Source: Actinomadura macra NBRC 14102 (GTDB lineage Bacteria; Actinomycetota; Actinomycetes; Streptosporangiales; Streptosporangiaceae). From it: 64,000 nt of DNA. Within the stretch, counting starts at the first letter, position 1. Every line of letters begins with the position of its first letter. Shown here piece after piece: positions 31,140 through 38,511 of this stretch. Location: positions 124,001-188,000 of the forward strand of contig NZ_BCQT01000009.1 in assembly GCF_001552215.1 (NCBI RefSeq), given 5' to 3'. The notes under the pieces are model-generated. The model made no database searches, was not told where the DNA came from, and saw only the letters and a list, made by a program, of their open reading frames with translations. The translations under genes were made by a program, and so were the position numbers.

Positions 31140-32795
31140 GTGCCACCCGCGATCAAGCGCAAGAAGAAAGGCGAGGGCCAGTGGGCCCTCGGCTATCGCG
31201 AACCGCTGAACAAGAACGAGGAGAACAAGAAGAACGACGACGGGCTCAACGTCCGCCGCCGGATCATCGACGTCTACTCCAAGGCCGGTTTCGACTCCAT
31301 CGATCCCGCCGACCTGCGCGGCCGGTTCCGCTGGTACGGGCTCTACACCCAGCGCAAGCCCGGGATCGACGGCGGTAAGACCGGCGCGCTGGAGGACGAG
31401 GAGCTCGACGACCGCTACTTCATGATGCGGATCCGCATCGACGGCGGGCAGCTCAGCGGCGCCCAGCTGAGCACCATCGCCGACATCTCCACCCGCTACG
31501 CCCGCGGGACAGCCGACATCACCGACCGGCAGAACGTCCAGCTGCACTGGGTGCGGATCGAGGACGTCCCGGCGATCTGGGAAGCGCTGGAGGCTGTCGG
31601 GCTGCACACCATGGAGGCGTGCGGCGACACCCCGCGGACGATCATCGGCTGCCCGCTGGCCGGGATCGCGGCGGACGAGGTCATCGACGCGACGCCGCAG
31701 CTGCGCGACATCCACGACCGCTACATCGGCTCGGCCGAGTTCTCCAACCTGCCGCGCAAGTTCAAGACGGCGCTGTCGGGTTGCACCTCGCACTGCACCG
31801 TCCACGAGATCAACGACATCGCCTTCACCGGCGTCGTGAACGAGGCGGGCGAGACCGGCTACCAGGTGTACGTCGGCGGCGGGCTGTCCACGAACCCGAT
31901 GTTCGCCAAGAGCCTCGGCGTGTTCGTCAAGCCGGAGCAGGCGCACGAGGTGTGGCACGGCGTCACGTCCATCTTCCGCGACTACGGCTACCGGCGGCTG
32001 CGCAGCCGCGCCCGGCTGAAGTTCCTGATGAACGACTGGGGCCCGGAGAAGTTCCGCGAGTTGCTGGAGAAGGAGTACCTCGGGTACGCGCTGCCGGACG
32101 GCCCGGAGCCGGCCGCCCCGCTCGCCCGCCGCGACCACGTCGGCATCCGCCCCCAGCAGGACGGGAACTTCTACGTCGGGTTCGCGCCGCGGGTGGGGCG
32201 GGTGAACGGCGAGCTGCTCGGCGTCATCGCCGACCTCGCGACCCGCTACGGCTCGGGCCGCGTCCGCACGACGATCGAGCAGAAGCTGGTCATCCTGGAC
32301 GTGCCGGAGAAGAACACCGAGGCGCTCGCGGACGCGCTGGCCGAGCACGACCTGCAGGTCCGCCCGTCCACCTTCCGCCGCCAGACGATGGCGTGCACGG
32401 GCATCGAGTACTGCAAGCTCGCGATCGTCGAGACCAAGCAGCGTTCGATGGACCTGATGGACGAGCTGGAGAAGCGGCTCCCGGACTTCGATCAACCGCT
32501 GACCATCAACGTCAACGGCTGCCCGAACGCCTGCGCCCGCATCCAGGTCGCCGACATCGGCCTCAAGGGCCAGCTCGTCGTGGATGAGAACGGCGACCAG
32601 GTCGAAGGCTTCCAGATCCATCTGGGCGGGCAGCTCGGCGCCTCGTTCGGCAAGAAGGTCCGCGGTCTGAAGACGACCTCGACCGGGCTGACCGACTACG
32701 TCGAGCGGGTCGTGCGGAACTTCGACGCGCAGCGCACCGACGGCGAGACGTTCGCCGAGTGGGTGCGCCGTGCCGACGAAGCAGACCTGAAGTAA
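31140..32795 (+). CDS. Assimilatory sulfite reductase (ferredoxin type, SirA/NirA-like)
   Basis: A 551-residue siroheme/4Fe-4S reductase converting sulfite to sulfide in the cytoplasm with ferredoxin. GTG 31140 is preferred because AGGA lies eight bases upstream; ATG 31125 is the alternative. The siroheme/cluster motifs TMACTGIEYCKLAIVETK (about 413-430) and NVNGCPNACARIQ (about 456-468) give the four Cys. RWYGLYTQRKPGIDGG and IIGCPLAG match the actinobacterial sulfite reductase with the Tyr-Cys pair near siroheme. Nitrite reductase is less likely because cysH and a sirohydrochlorin chelatase follow. It is preceded by a leader peptide. Confidence 0.92.
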   Translation: MPPAIKRKKKGEGQWALGYREPLNKNEENKKNDDGLNVRRRIIDVYSKAGFDSIDPADLRGRFRWYGLYTQRKPGIDGGKTGALEDEELDDRYFMMRIRIDGGQLSGAQLSTIADISTRYARGTADITDRQNVQLHWVRIEDVPAIWEALEAVGLHTMEACGDTPRTIIGCPLAGIAADEVIDATPQLRDIHDRYIGSAEFSNLPRKFKTALSGCTSHCTVHEINDIAFTGVVNEAGETGYQVYVGGGLSTNPMFAKSLGVFVKPEQAHEVWHGVTSIFRDYGYRRLRSRARLKFLMNDWGPEKFRELLEKEYLGYALPDGPEPAAPLARRDHVGIRPQQDGNFYVGFAPRVGRVNGELLGVIADLATRYGSGRVRTTIEQKLVILDVPEKNTEALADALAEHDLQVRPSTFRRQTMACTGIEYCKLAIVETKQRSMDLMDELEKRLPDFDQPLTINVNGCPNACARIQVADIGLKGQLVVDENGDQVEGFQIHLGGQLGASFGKKVRGLKTTSTGLTDYVERVVRNFDAQRTDGETFAEWVRRADEADLK

Positions 32796-32810
32796 TCCAG
32801 GGCAGCGGAA

Positions 32811-32975
32811 ATGAGCGAACGTGCCGCGCCGTTCTACTGCCCGTACTGCGGCGAGGAGAACCTTGAGCCGCGAGAAGAAGAGGGGGCGTGGTTCTGCCAT
32901 GACTGCGTCCGTTCTTTCACGTTGAAGTTCCTCGGTGTTGGAGCGCCCCGAACACACAAGGAGGACTTTCGGTGA
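32811..32975 (+). CDS. 54-residue zinc-ribbon protein between sulfite reductase and cysH
   Basis: A short frame beginning MSERAAPFYCPYCGEENL, 15 bases after sulfite reductase, with the pairs CPYC and CHDC (FCHDCVRSFTLKFLGVG) forming a probable zinc ribbon. Its TGA overlaps the GTG of cysH (32972-32975), so it is translated in the operon. Similar tiny proteins occur at this place in other actinobacterial sulfur operons. The function is unknown; zinc or Fe-S binding for electron transfer or enzyme assembly is a guess. Confidence 0.75.
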   Translation: MSERAAPFYCPYCGEENLEPREEEGAWFCHDCVRSFTLKFLGVGAPRTHKEDFR

Positions 32976-33682
32976 CTCTTTTGGAGACCGACAGACCCAC
33001 ACTCGATCTTGAGGACATCGTCGAGTCCGCCGCGACCGCCCTGGAGGGCGCGCCCACGCTGGAGGTCATCCGCTGGGCCGCGGCCACGTTCGGTGACCGG
33101 ATCTGCCTGACCTCGTCCATGTCGGACGCCGCACTGATCCACCTGGTGTCGAAGGTGAAGCCCGGCATCGACGTGCTGTTCGTCGACACCGGCTACCACT
33201 TCGCCGAGACGGTGGGGACGCGGGATGCCGTGGAGGCCGTCTACCCGGTGAACGTCATCAACGTGACACCGTCCAGGACGGTCAAGGAGCAGGAGGCCGC
33301 GCTCGGCCCCCGGCTGTTCGGCCGCAACCCCGACCTGTGCTGCCACCTGCGGAAGGTGGAGCCGCTCGGCCGGGCGCTGGAGGGCTACATGGCCTGGTTC
33401 AGCGGCATCCGCCGGGACGAGACCGTGAGCCGCCGCGACCGCCGCGTCGTCGAGTGGGACCGCAAGCGCGGCATGGTCAAGGTGAACCCGATCCTGGACT
33501 GGACCCAGGACGAGATGGACAACTACATCGAGGACAACGGGGTGCTGGTCAACCCGCTGCACTACGACGGCTACCCCTCGATCGGCTGCGCGCCGTGCAC
33601 CTCGCCGGTCGCGCCGGGCGAGGACCCGCGCAGCGGGCGGTGGGCCGGGATGGGCAAGACCGAGTGCGGTATCCACCTGTGA
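32972..33682 (+). CDS. cysH: Phosphoadenylyl/adenylyl-sulfate reductase
   Basis: A 236-residue reductase making sulfite from APS or PAPS with thioredoxin. The N-terminal CLTSSMSDAALIHLVSKV contains the PP-loop-like segment, then FVDTGYHFAET. The Cys pairs CC (in LCCHLRKVEPL) and CAPC (in SIGCAPCTSPV) bind a 4Fe-4S cluster, which indicates the APS-type enzyme. The catalytic Cys is in ECGIHL at the C-terminus. The GTG start overlaps the zinc-ribbon gene and the stop overlaps the next start (GTGA, 33679-33682). It supplies sulfite to the sulfite reductase in the same operon. Confidence 0.94.
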   Translation: MTLLETDRPTLDLEDIVESAATALEGAPTLEVIRWAAATFGDRICLTSSMSDAALIHLVSKVKPGIDVLFVDTGYHFAETVGTRDAVEAVYPVNVINVTPSRTVKEQEAALGPRLFGRNPDLCCHLRKVEPLGRALEGYMAWFSGIRRDETVSRRDRRVVEWDRKRGMVKVNPILDWTQDEMDNYIEDNGVLVNPLHYDGYPSIGCAPCTSPVAPGEDPRSGRWAGMGKTECGIHL

Positions 33683-34428
33683 GGACGCCGCCCATGGTCG
33701 CGGTGGCGCACGGCAGCAAGGATCCGCGCGCCGCCGCGACGGTCATGGACCTGCTCGGCGCCGTCCGGGCGCGCCGCCCGGACGTGCCCGTCCACGCCTC
33801 GTTCCTGGACCACGCGCCGCCCGCTCCCGACCGGGTTCTGGACGGGCTGGCGCGCGGCGGAGCGGACGAGGCGGTGGTCCTCCCCCTCCTGCTCACCGCG
33901 GCGTACCACAGCAAGACCGACATCCCGGGTGTCCTGCGGCGCGTCCGGCACCGGCATCCGCGGCTGGACCTGCGCACGGCCGCGACGCTGGGCCCGCACG
34001 GGCTCCTCATGGACGCCCTGGAGCGGCGTCTGGCCGAGGTGGACGTCGCCCCCGGCGACCCGGACACGGCCGTCGTGCTGGTCGCGGCGGGATCGTCCGA
34101 CGCCTCGGCGAACGCCACCATCGGGCGGCTGGCGCGGGGGTGGCGGTCGCGGGGGTGGCGGGGCGTCGTCCCGGCGTTCGCGGTCGCGTCCCGGCCGGGC
34201 CCGGCCGAGGCGGTGGCCGCGCTGCGCGACGCGGGCGCCCCGCGGGTCGCCATCGCGTCCTACATCCTGGCGCCGGGCCACTTCGCCGACCGGGTGCGGG
34301 CCGAGTCGCTCGCGGCGGGCGCCGTGGCCGTCTCCCCCGTCCTCGGCGCGGCTCCGGAGATCGCGGAGCTGGCCGTGCACCGCTACGAGGAGGCCCTGGC
34401 CGCCTCCCGCGAGGTCGCCGCCGTCTGA
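33679..34428 (+). CDS. Sirohydrochlorin chelatase (CbiX/SirB family)
   Basis: A 249-residue protein with two CbiX-like halves: MVAVAHGSKDPRAAATV with the metal-binding His near the start, LPLLLTAAYHSKTDIPG, then VVLVAAGSSDASANATI and ASYILAPGHFADRV. It would insert Fe into sirohydrochlorin, completing the siroheme for the sulfite reductase encoded upstream. The second half retains His in the PGHF motif. The GTG at 33679 overlaps the cysH stop; the alternative ATG at 33694 removes only five residues. It is the last gene of the operon and is followed by a hairpin. Confidence 0.88.
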   Translation: MRTPPMVAVAHGSKDPRAAATVMDLLGAVRARRPDVPVHASFLDHAPPAPDRVLDGLARGGADEAVVLPLLLTAAYHSKTDIPGVLRRVRHRHPRLDLRTAATLGPHGLLMDALERRLAEVDVAPGDPDTAVVLVAAGSSDASANATIGRLARGWRSRGWRGVVPAFAVASRPGPAEAVAALRDAGAPRVAIASYILAPGHFADRVRAESLAAGAVAVSPVLGAAPEIAELAVHRYEEALAASREVAAV

Positions 34429-34437
34429 CCCGCCCGA

Positions 34438-34458
34438 CCGGCGGCCCGTGGCCGCCGG
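34438..34458. terminator. Bidirectional hairpin terminator
   Basis: CCGGCGGCC and GGCCGCCGG form a perfect 9-base stem with a 3-base loop between the converging chelatase and DUF1707 genes. Confidence 0.7.
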
Positions 34459-34465
34459 AGCGCCG

Positions 34466-35176
34466 TCAGGCGGTGCCGGAGCCCCGGTCCTTCCACCAGG
34501 AGGCGATGGCGCTGCGGAGGGGCGCATGGTGCGCGTCGTCCACGATCTTGATGTCGCCCATGATGGCGTGGGCGATCACGTGCACGACGGGAACGGGCGT
34601 GCCGGGGCGGGGTTCGCGGACGGTGATCCGCCGATCGCCCATCACCGCCCGGCCGGACAGCTGCACACAGACCCCGTCCGGGACGATGATCTTGATGTCG
34701 CCCATCACGGCGGTGGCGTGCACGGTGACCTCGCCGGTGGGCACCTGGGCGCCGCGCAGGTCGAGCTCGACGTCGCCCATCACCGACACCACTTCCAGGC
34801 GCTCGTCGATGCGTCCGACGATGCGCTCCTTGCAGTCGCCCATGATGGCGCTGAACTTGCGCTTGACCTGCAGCGGGGCAGGGTTCGCGCCGGGCGCGCC
34901 CATGCCGGGCAGGTCGCGGGTGATGCGCTCCAGGTCGCTGTGGGTGACGGCCACGTAGGCCGCCTCCGTCCGCTCGGTCAGCTCCTCGAAGGTCAGCCGC
35001 CCCTCGACCGAGGCGACCCGCAGACGCTCGACCACGGCCTCCCGCTCGGCGTCGGAGGCCCGGTACCCGCCGGGGCCCGCCGCCTGCTCCGGTACGACAT
35101 CGGGACGGGGCTCCGGGCGCCGGTCCGTGGGACGGCTCTGGGACGGCCGTCCCGGCTGCGGACTGGACTGACTCAT
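34466..35176 (-). CDS. DUF1707 protein with repeated MGD beta-motifs (LiaF-like C-terminus)
   Basis: A 236-residue protein. A Pro/Gln/Arg-rich start (1-38) precedes a DUF1707 domain: YRASDAEREAVVERLRVASVEGRLTFEELTERTEAAYVA (about 38-76). The rest has five beta-strand repeats with the core MGD (AIMGDCK, VMGDVEL, AVMGDIK, AVMGDRR, AIMGDIK), typical of a right-handed beta-helix as in LiaF-like or DUF2154 domains. No membrane helix is present, unusual for LiaF relatives. It may be involved in cell-envelope stress sensing, as inferred from similarity. Confidence 0.85.
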   Translation of the reverse strand: MSQSSPQPGRPSQSRPTDRRPEPRPDVVPEQAAGPGGYRASDAEREAVVERLRVASVEGRLTFEELTERTEAAYVAVTHSDLERITRDLPGMGAPGANPAPLQVKRKFSAIMGDCKERIVGRIDERLEVVSVMGDVELDLRGAQVPTGEVTVHATAVMGDIKIIVPDGVCVQLSGRAVMGDRRITVREPRPGTPVPVVHVIAHAIMGDIKIVDDAHHAPLRSAIASWWKDRGSGTA

Positions 35177-35368
35177 GGTTCCGAAAGTATGCCCCCGCGG
35201 CCCACGGGCAATCCGCCGCGCGAACGAGATCGCCTCACCACTTCAGGAGGATGCACCGGCGGGCCCGCCCTTGACATGCTCTTCTTCCCCCCAAATCGCG
35301 GCCACCACCCTGCACGGCCCCTCCTCGCCAGGCCGTCCCGAAGCCCGGCGGAGCCGGCGCGGCGGGCC

Positions 35369-36091
35369 TCAGGGAACGCGCTCCCAGCCACGCCGGGGCG
35401 GTGTCGTCCCGAGCCGCTCATCCCGGCTGCGGTAGCCGATGTAGGGGCGGGTGAGGTAGCCGACCGGCGCGGTGAGCATGTGCACCAGCCGGGTGAAGGG
35501 CCAGATGCAGAACAGCAGCAGCGCGCTGAGGGCGTGGAGCTTGAACAGGATCGGCACGTCCTCCATCAGGTCGGCCTTGGGCCGCAGGGAGAACACCGAT
35601 CGGAACCACGGCGAGACCGTCTCGCGGTAGTCGTAGCCGCCGCCCACCAGGTTCGCGGCGACGGTGGCCGACAGCCCGAGGACGATCACGAGCGTGAGCA
35701 CCGCGTACATCATCTTGTCGTTGCGGGTGGTGGCGGAGAAGACCGGCCCGACGGTGCGGCGGCGGTAGATCAGGATCGCGAGCCCGGCCAGGGTGCACGC
35801 CCCGGCCACAGTGCCGAGGATGACGGCCACCACGTGGTAGGCGGTCTCGCCGATGCCGACGGCCTCCGTCCAGCTGTCGGGGATGATGAGCCCGCCGACG
35901 TGGCCGAGCAGCACGATCAGGATGCCGACGTGGAACAGCGGGCTACCGATCCGCAGCAGGCGGCTCTCATAGAGCTGGGACGAGCGGGTCGTCCAGCCGA
36001 ACTTGTCGTAGCGGTAGCGCCAGTAATGCCCGAGGACGAAGACCGCGACGGTGACGTAGGGCAGCGCGACCCACAGCAGGACGGCGGTCAC
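35369..36091 (-). CDS. narI: Respiratory nitrate reductase gamma subunit
   Basis: A 240-residue membrane cytochrome b subunit that passes quinol electrons to NarH. It has five hydrophobic segments starting ALPYVTVAVFVLGHYWRYRYDKFGWTTRSSQ, and conserved His residues for two hemes in SPLFHVGILIVLLGHVGG and in ILFKLHALSALLLFCIWPFTRLVHML. The GTG at 36091 overlaps the narJ stop by 4 bases. It is the last gene of narGHJI. The periplasm-facing hemes and the quinol site are known from the family. Confidence 0.95.
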   Translation of the reverse strand: MTAVLLWVALPYVTVAVFVLGHYWRYRYDKFGWTTRSSQLYESRLLRIGSPLFHVGILIVLLGHVGGLIIPDSWTEAVGIGETAYHVVAVILGTVAGACTLAGLAILIYRRRTVGPVFSATTRNDKMMYAVLTLVIVLGLSATVAANLVGGGYDYRETVSPWFRSVFSLRPKADLMEDVPILFKLHALSALLLFCIWPFTRLVHMLTAPVGYLTRPYIGYRSRDERLGTTPPRRGWERVP

Positions 36092-36789
36092 CGGCGTGCC
36101 CCCAGCGCCGTCCCGGACGGGAGGACCGGATCGGGCAGCGGGACCGGCCCGGTGGCCCGCCCGCCATAGGGGGCCAGGCCATAGGGGGCCAGGCCGACCT
36201 CCTCCTCGGGCGGGCCTTCGGCGATCAGGCGGGCGACGGCCTCCTCGGTCCGGCCGGTGAGCGGTGGCAGGGTCGCCGACACCGCGTCCAGGACGGACGT
36301 CCACGGCGAGGCGTCGGCGGCGAGCGCGAGGCGCAGCAGTTCCAGGCCCGCGCGGTGTTCGAGCAGCAGCCGCCGTCCCTCGCGCGGATCGCCGGTGGCG
36401 GCGAACTCCAGCACGACGGCGAGGTGGTCGGGCAGCTCGCCGTCGTCCAGGACAAGACCGGCGGCGGTGTAGGCCCGCTTGAAGCGCAGCAGCGCCATGC
36501 CGCGATTGCGCGTGTCTCCGTGGGCGTAGTAGGTCAGGTAGAGGCAGCAGCGCTTGCGGTGGTCGAACGTGGCGACGTAGTCGGCGGCCAGGTCGGACAG
36601 GGGCGTGGCGTCCAGGTGGTCGAGGAAGCGGCCCAGCGGCGCCCCGGTGCCGGGGGGAAGCCCGGCGGTGGCACGGCGCAGCAGCGGGCGTCGGTCCAGG
36701 AGTTCCTCGTCGGGGTAGCCGAGCAGCAGCGACGCCGCCTGCCAGGCCAGGATCGGGTCGGTGCCGGTGGGTCCGCGGCGGCGCCTCAT
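36088..36789 (-). CDS. narJ: Nitrate reductase molybdenum cofactor assembly chaperone
   Basis: A 233-residue TorD/NarJ-family chaperone needed to insert the molybdenum cofactor into NarG. AWQAASLLLGYPDEELL near the N-terminus and ADYVATFDHRKRCCLYLTYYAHGDTRNRG in the middle are characteristic NarJ segments. The C-terminal part has an in-frame tandem repeat GLAPYGLAPYG. It overlaps narH and narI by 4 bases at each end. It is not part of the final enzyme. Confidence 0.94.
   Translation of the reverse strand: MRRRRGPTGTDPILAWQAASLLLGYPDEELLDRRPLLRRATAGLPPGTGAPLGRFLDHLDATPLSDLAADYVATFDHRKRCCLYLTYYAHGDTRNRGMALLRFKRAYTAAGLVLDDGELPDHLAVVLEFAATGDPREGRRLLLEHRAGLELLRLALAADASPWTSVLDAVSATLPPLTGRTEEAVARLIAEGPPEEEVGLAPYGLAPYGGRATGPVPLPDPVLPSGTALGARR
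36164..36193. repeat. 15-bp tandem duplication in narJ
   Basis: Two exact copies of CCATAGGGGGCCAGG lie head to tail inside narJ, adding five residues (GLAPY) in frame near the C-terminus. It is likely a replication slippage event with no loss of frame. Confidence 0.75.
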
Positions 36790-38510
36790 GGCCGGCGCCC
36801 GGTCTCGGCGTCACCGGAGTCGGCGGGCGGGTTGGTCCCTCCCGGTCCCGGTCCCGGTTCGCGGTCGGGGGCGGGGAACATCCCGGCGGGGGTGCCCTTG
36901 CCGTCCCAGTTGAGCAGGTTGACGCGGGTGCGCCCGGCGGCCGGGTCGGCGGGGGCGTCGGCGGTCTGCCGCTGCCTGAGCATGTGGAAGTTCTCCACGG
37001 CGATCGGCGGTGCGCCGCCGGAGGTCTCCCCGAACGGGCCCCAGCCGCCCATGCCGGGCCCGCCCTCGTAGTCCAGGCTGCAGTCAGTGGCCAGTTCCTC
37101 CAGCTTGTGCGCCTGCTCGGCGTGCGCGGTGGGGATGACATAGCGCTCGTCGTACTTGGCGAGAGCCAGCAGCCGGTACATGTCGTACATCGCTTCACCG
37201 GACATCCCGACACCTGCGGGGATGGCCTCGTCGGGTTCGCGACCGAGGTTGATGTCGCGCATGTAGGAGCGCATCGCCGCCAGCCTCCGCAGGACGGCGT
37301 CCACCGGCGCGGTGTCCCCGGCGGTGAACAGCCGCGCGAGGTAGTCGACGGGGATGCGCAGCGCGTCGATCGCGGCGAACAGGTTGCCGGCCCCCTCGGC
37401 GTCGTGCCCGGTGTCGCGGACGACGTCCACGACCGGCGACAGCGGCGGGATGTACCAGACCATCGGCATCGTGCGGTACTCCGGATGCAACGGCAGCGCC
37501 ACCTCGTAGGTGCTGATCAGCGCGTACACCGGGGACCGCTGCGCGGCCTCGATCCAGTCGCGCGGGATCCCGTCCCGCTCGGCGGCGGCGATGACGCCGG
37601 GGTCGTGCGGGTCGAGGAACACCTCGCGCTGCGCGCGGTACAGCCCGGTGTCATCGGGCGTGGACGCGGCCTCCAGCACCTTGTCGGCGTCGTAGAGGAC
37701 CAGCCCGATGTAGCGCAGCCGCCCGACGCACGTCTCCGAGCAGACCGTGGGGATGCCGACCTCGACGCGCGGGAAGCAGAACGTGCACTTCTCGGCCTTG
37801 CCGGTGCGGTGGTTGAAATAGATCTTCTTGTACGGGCAGCCCGACACGCACATCCGCCAGCCGCGGCAGCGGTCCTGGTCGACGAGCACGATGCCGTCCT
37901 CGGTCCGCTTGTAGATCGCGCCGGACGGGCACGACGCCGCACAGGACGGGTTGAGGCAGTGCTCGCAGATCCGCGGCAGGTAGAACATGAAGGTCTTGTC
38001 GAACTCCATCGTCACCTTGTCGGAGATCTCTTTCAGCAGGACGTCCTGGTCGCCGTGGTCGAGGGACCCGCCGAGGTCGTCGTCCCAGTTCGCCGACCAG
38101 GAGATCGCCATGTCCTTGCCGGACAGCAGCGACTTGGGCCGTGCGACCGGTGTGTGCTCCTGAAGCGGCGCGTTGGTGAGGGTCTCGTAGTCGTAGGTCC
38201 AGGGCTCGTAGTAGTCGCCGATGCCCGGCAGCTTGGGATTGGCGAAGATCGTCAGCAGCTTGCGGAACCGTCCGCCGCCCTTGAGCGCGAGCCGGCCGCG
38301 CCTGTTGAGCGTCCAGCCGCCGCGCCAGCGCTCCTGGTCCTCGTACCGGCGCGGGTAGCCCTGCCCCGGGCGGGTCTCGACGTTGTTGAACCAGACGTAC
38401 TCGACGCCGCTCCGGTTGGTCCACGCCTGCTTGCAGGTGACCGAACAGGTGTGGCAGCCGATGCACTTGTCCAGGTTCATCACCATCGACATCTGCGCCA
38501 TCACACGCAT
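36786..38510 (-). CDS. narH: Respiratory nitrate reductase beta subunit
   Basis: A 574-residue Fe-S subunit linking NarI to NarG. The Cys clusters are CIGCHTCSVTCKQAW (about 16-30), CEHCLNPSCAASCPSGAIYKR and RCRGWRMCVSGCPYKK, with KCTFCFPRVE; the Trp in the third group marks the 3Fe-4S site. The C-terminus after DCSLDYEGGPGMGGWGPF extends about 75 residues as a Pro/Gly-rich tail. It starts two bases before the end of narG with ATG 38510 and overlaps narJ. Operon order G-H-J-I is as in other actinobacteria. Confidence 0.96.
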   Translation of the reverse strand: MRVMAQMSMVMNLDKCIGCHTCSVTCKQAWTNRSGVEYVWFNNVETRPGQGYPRRYEDQERWRGGWTLNRRGRLALKGGGRFRKLLTIFANPKLPGIGDYYEPWTYDYETLTNAPLQEHTPVARPKSLLSGKDMAISWSANWDDDLGGSLDHGDQDVLLKEISDKVTMEFDKTFMFYLPRICEHCLNPSCAASCPSGAIYKRTEDGIVLVDQDRCRGWRMCVSGCPYKKIYFNHRTGKAEKCTFCFPRVEVGIPTVCSETCVGRLRYIGLVLYDADKVLEAASTPDDTGLYRAQREVFLDPHDPGVIAAAERDGIPRDWIEAAQRSPVYALISTYEVALPLHPEYRTMPMVWYIPPLSPVVDVVRDTGHDAEGAGNLFAAIDALRIPVDYLARLFTAGDTAPVDAVLRRLAAMRSYMRDINLGREPDEAIPAGVGMSGEAMYDMYRLLALAKYDERYVIPTAHAEQAHKLEELATDCSLDYEGGPGMGGWGPFGETSGGAPPIAVENFHMLRQRQTADAPADPAAGRTRVNLLNWDGKGTPAGMFPAPDREPGPGPGGTNPPADSGDAETGRRP

Positions 38511-38511
38511 C

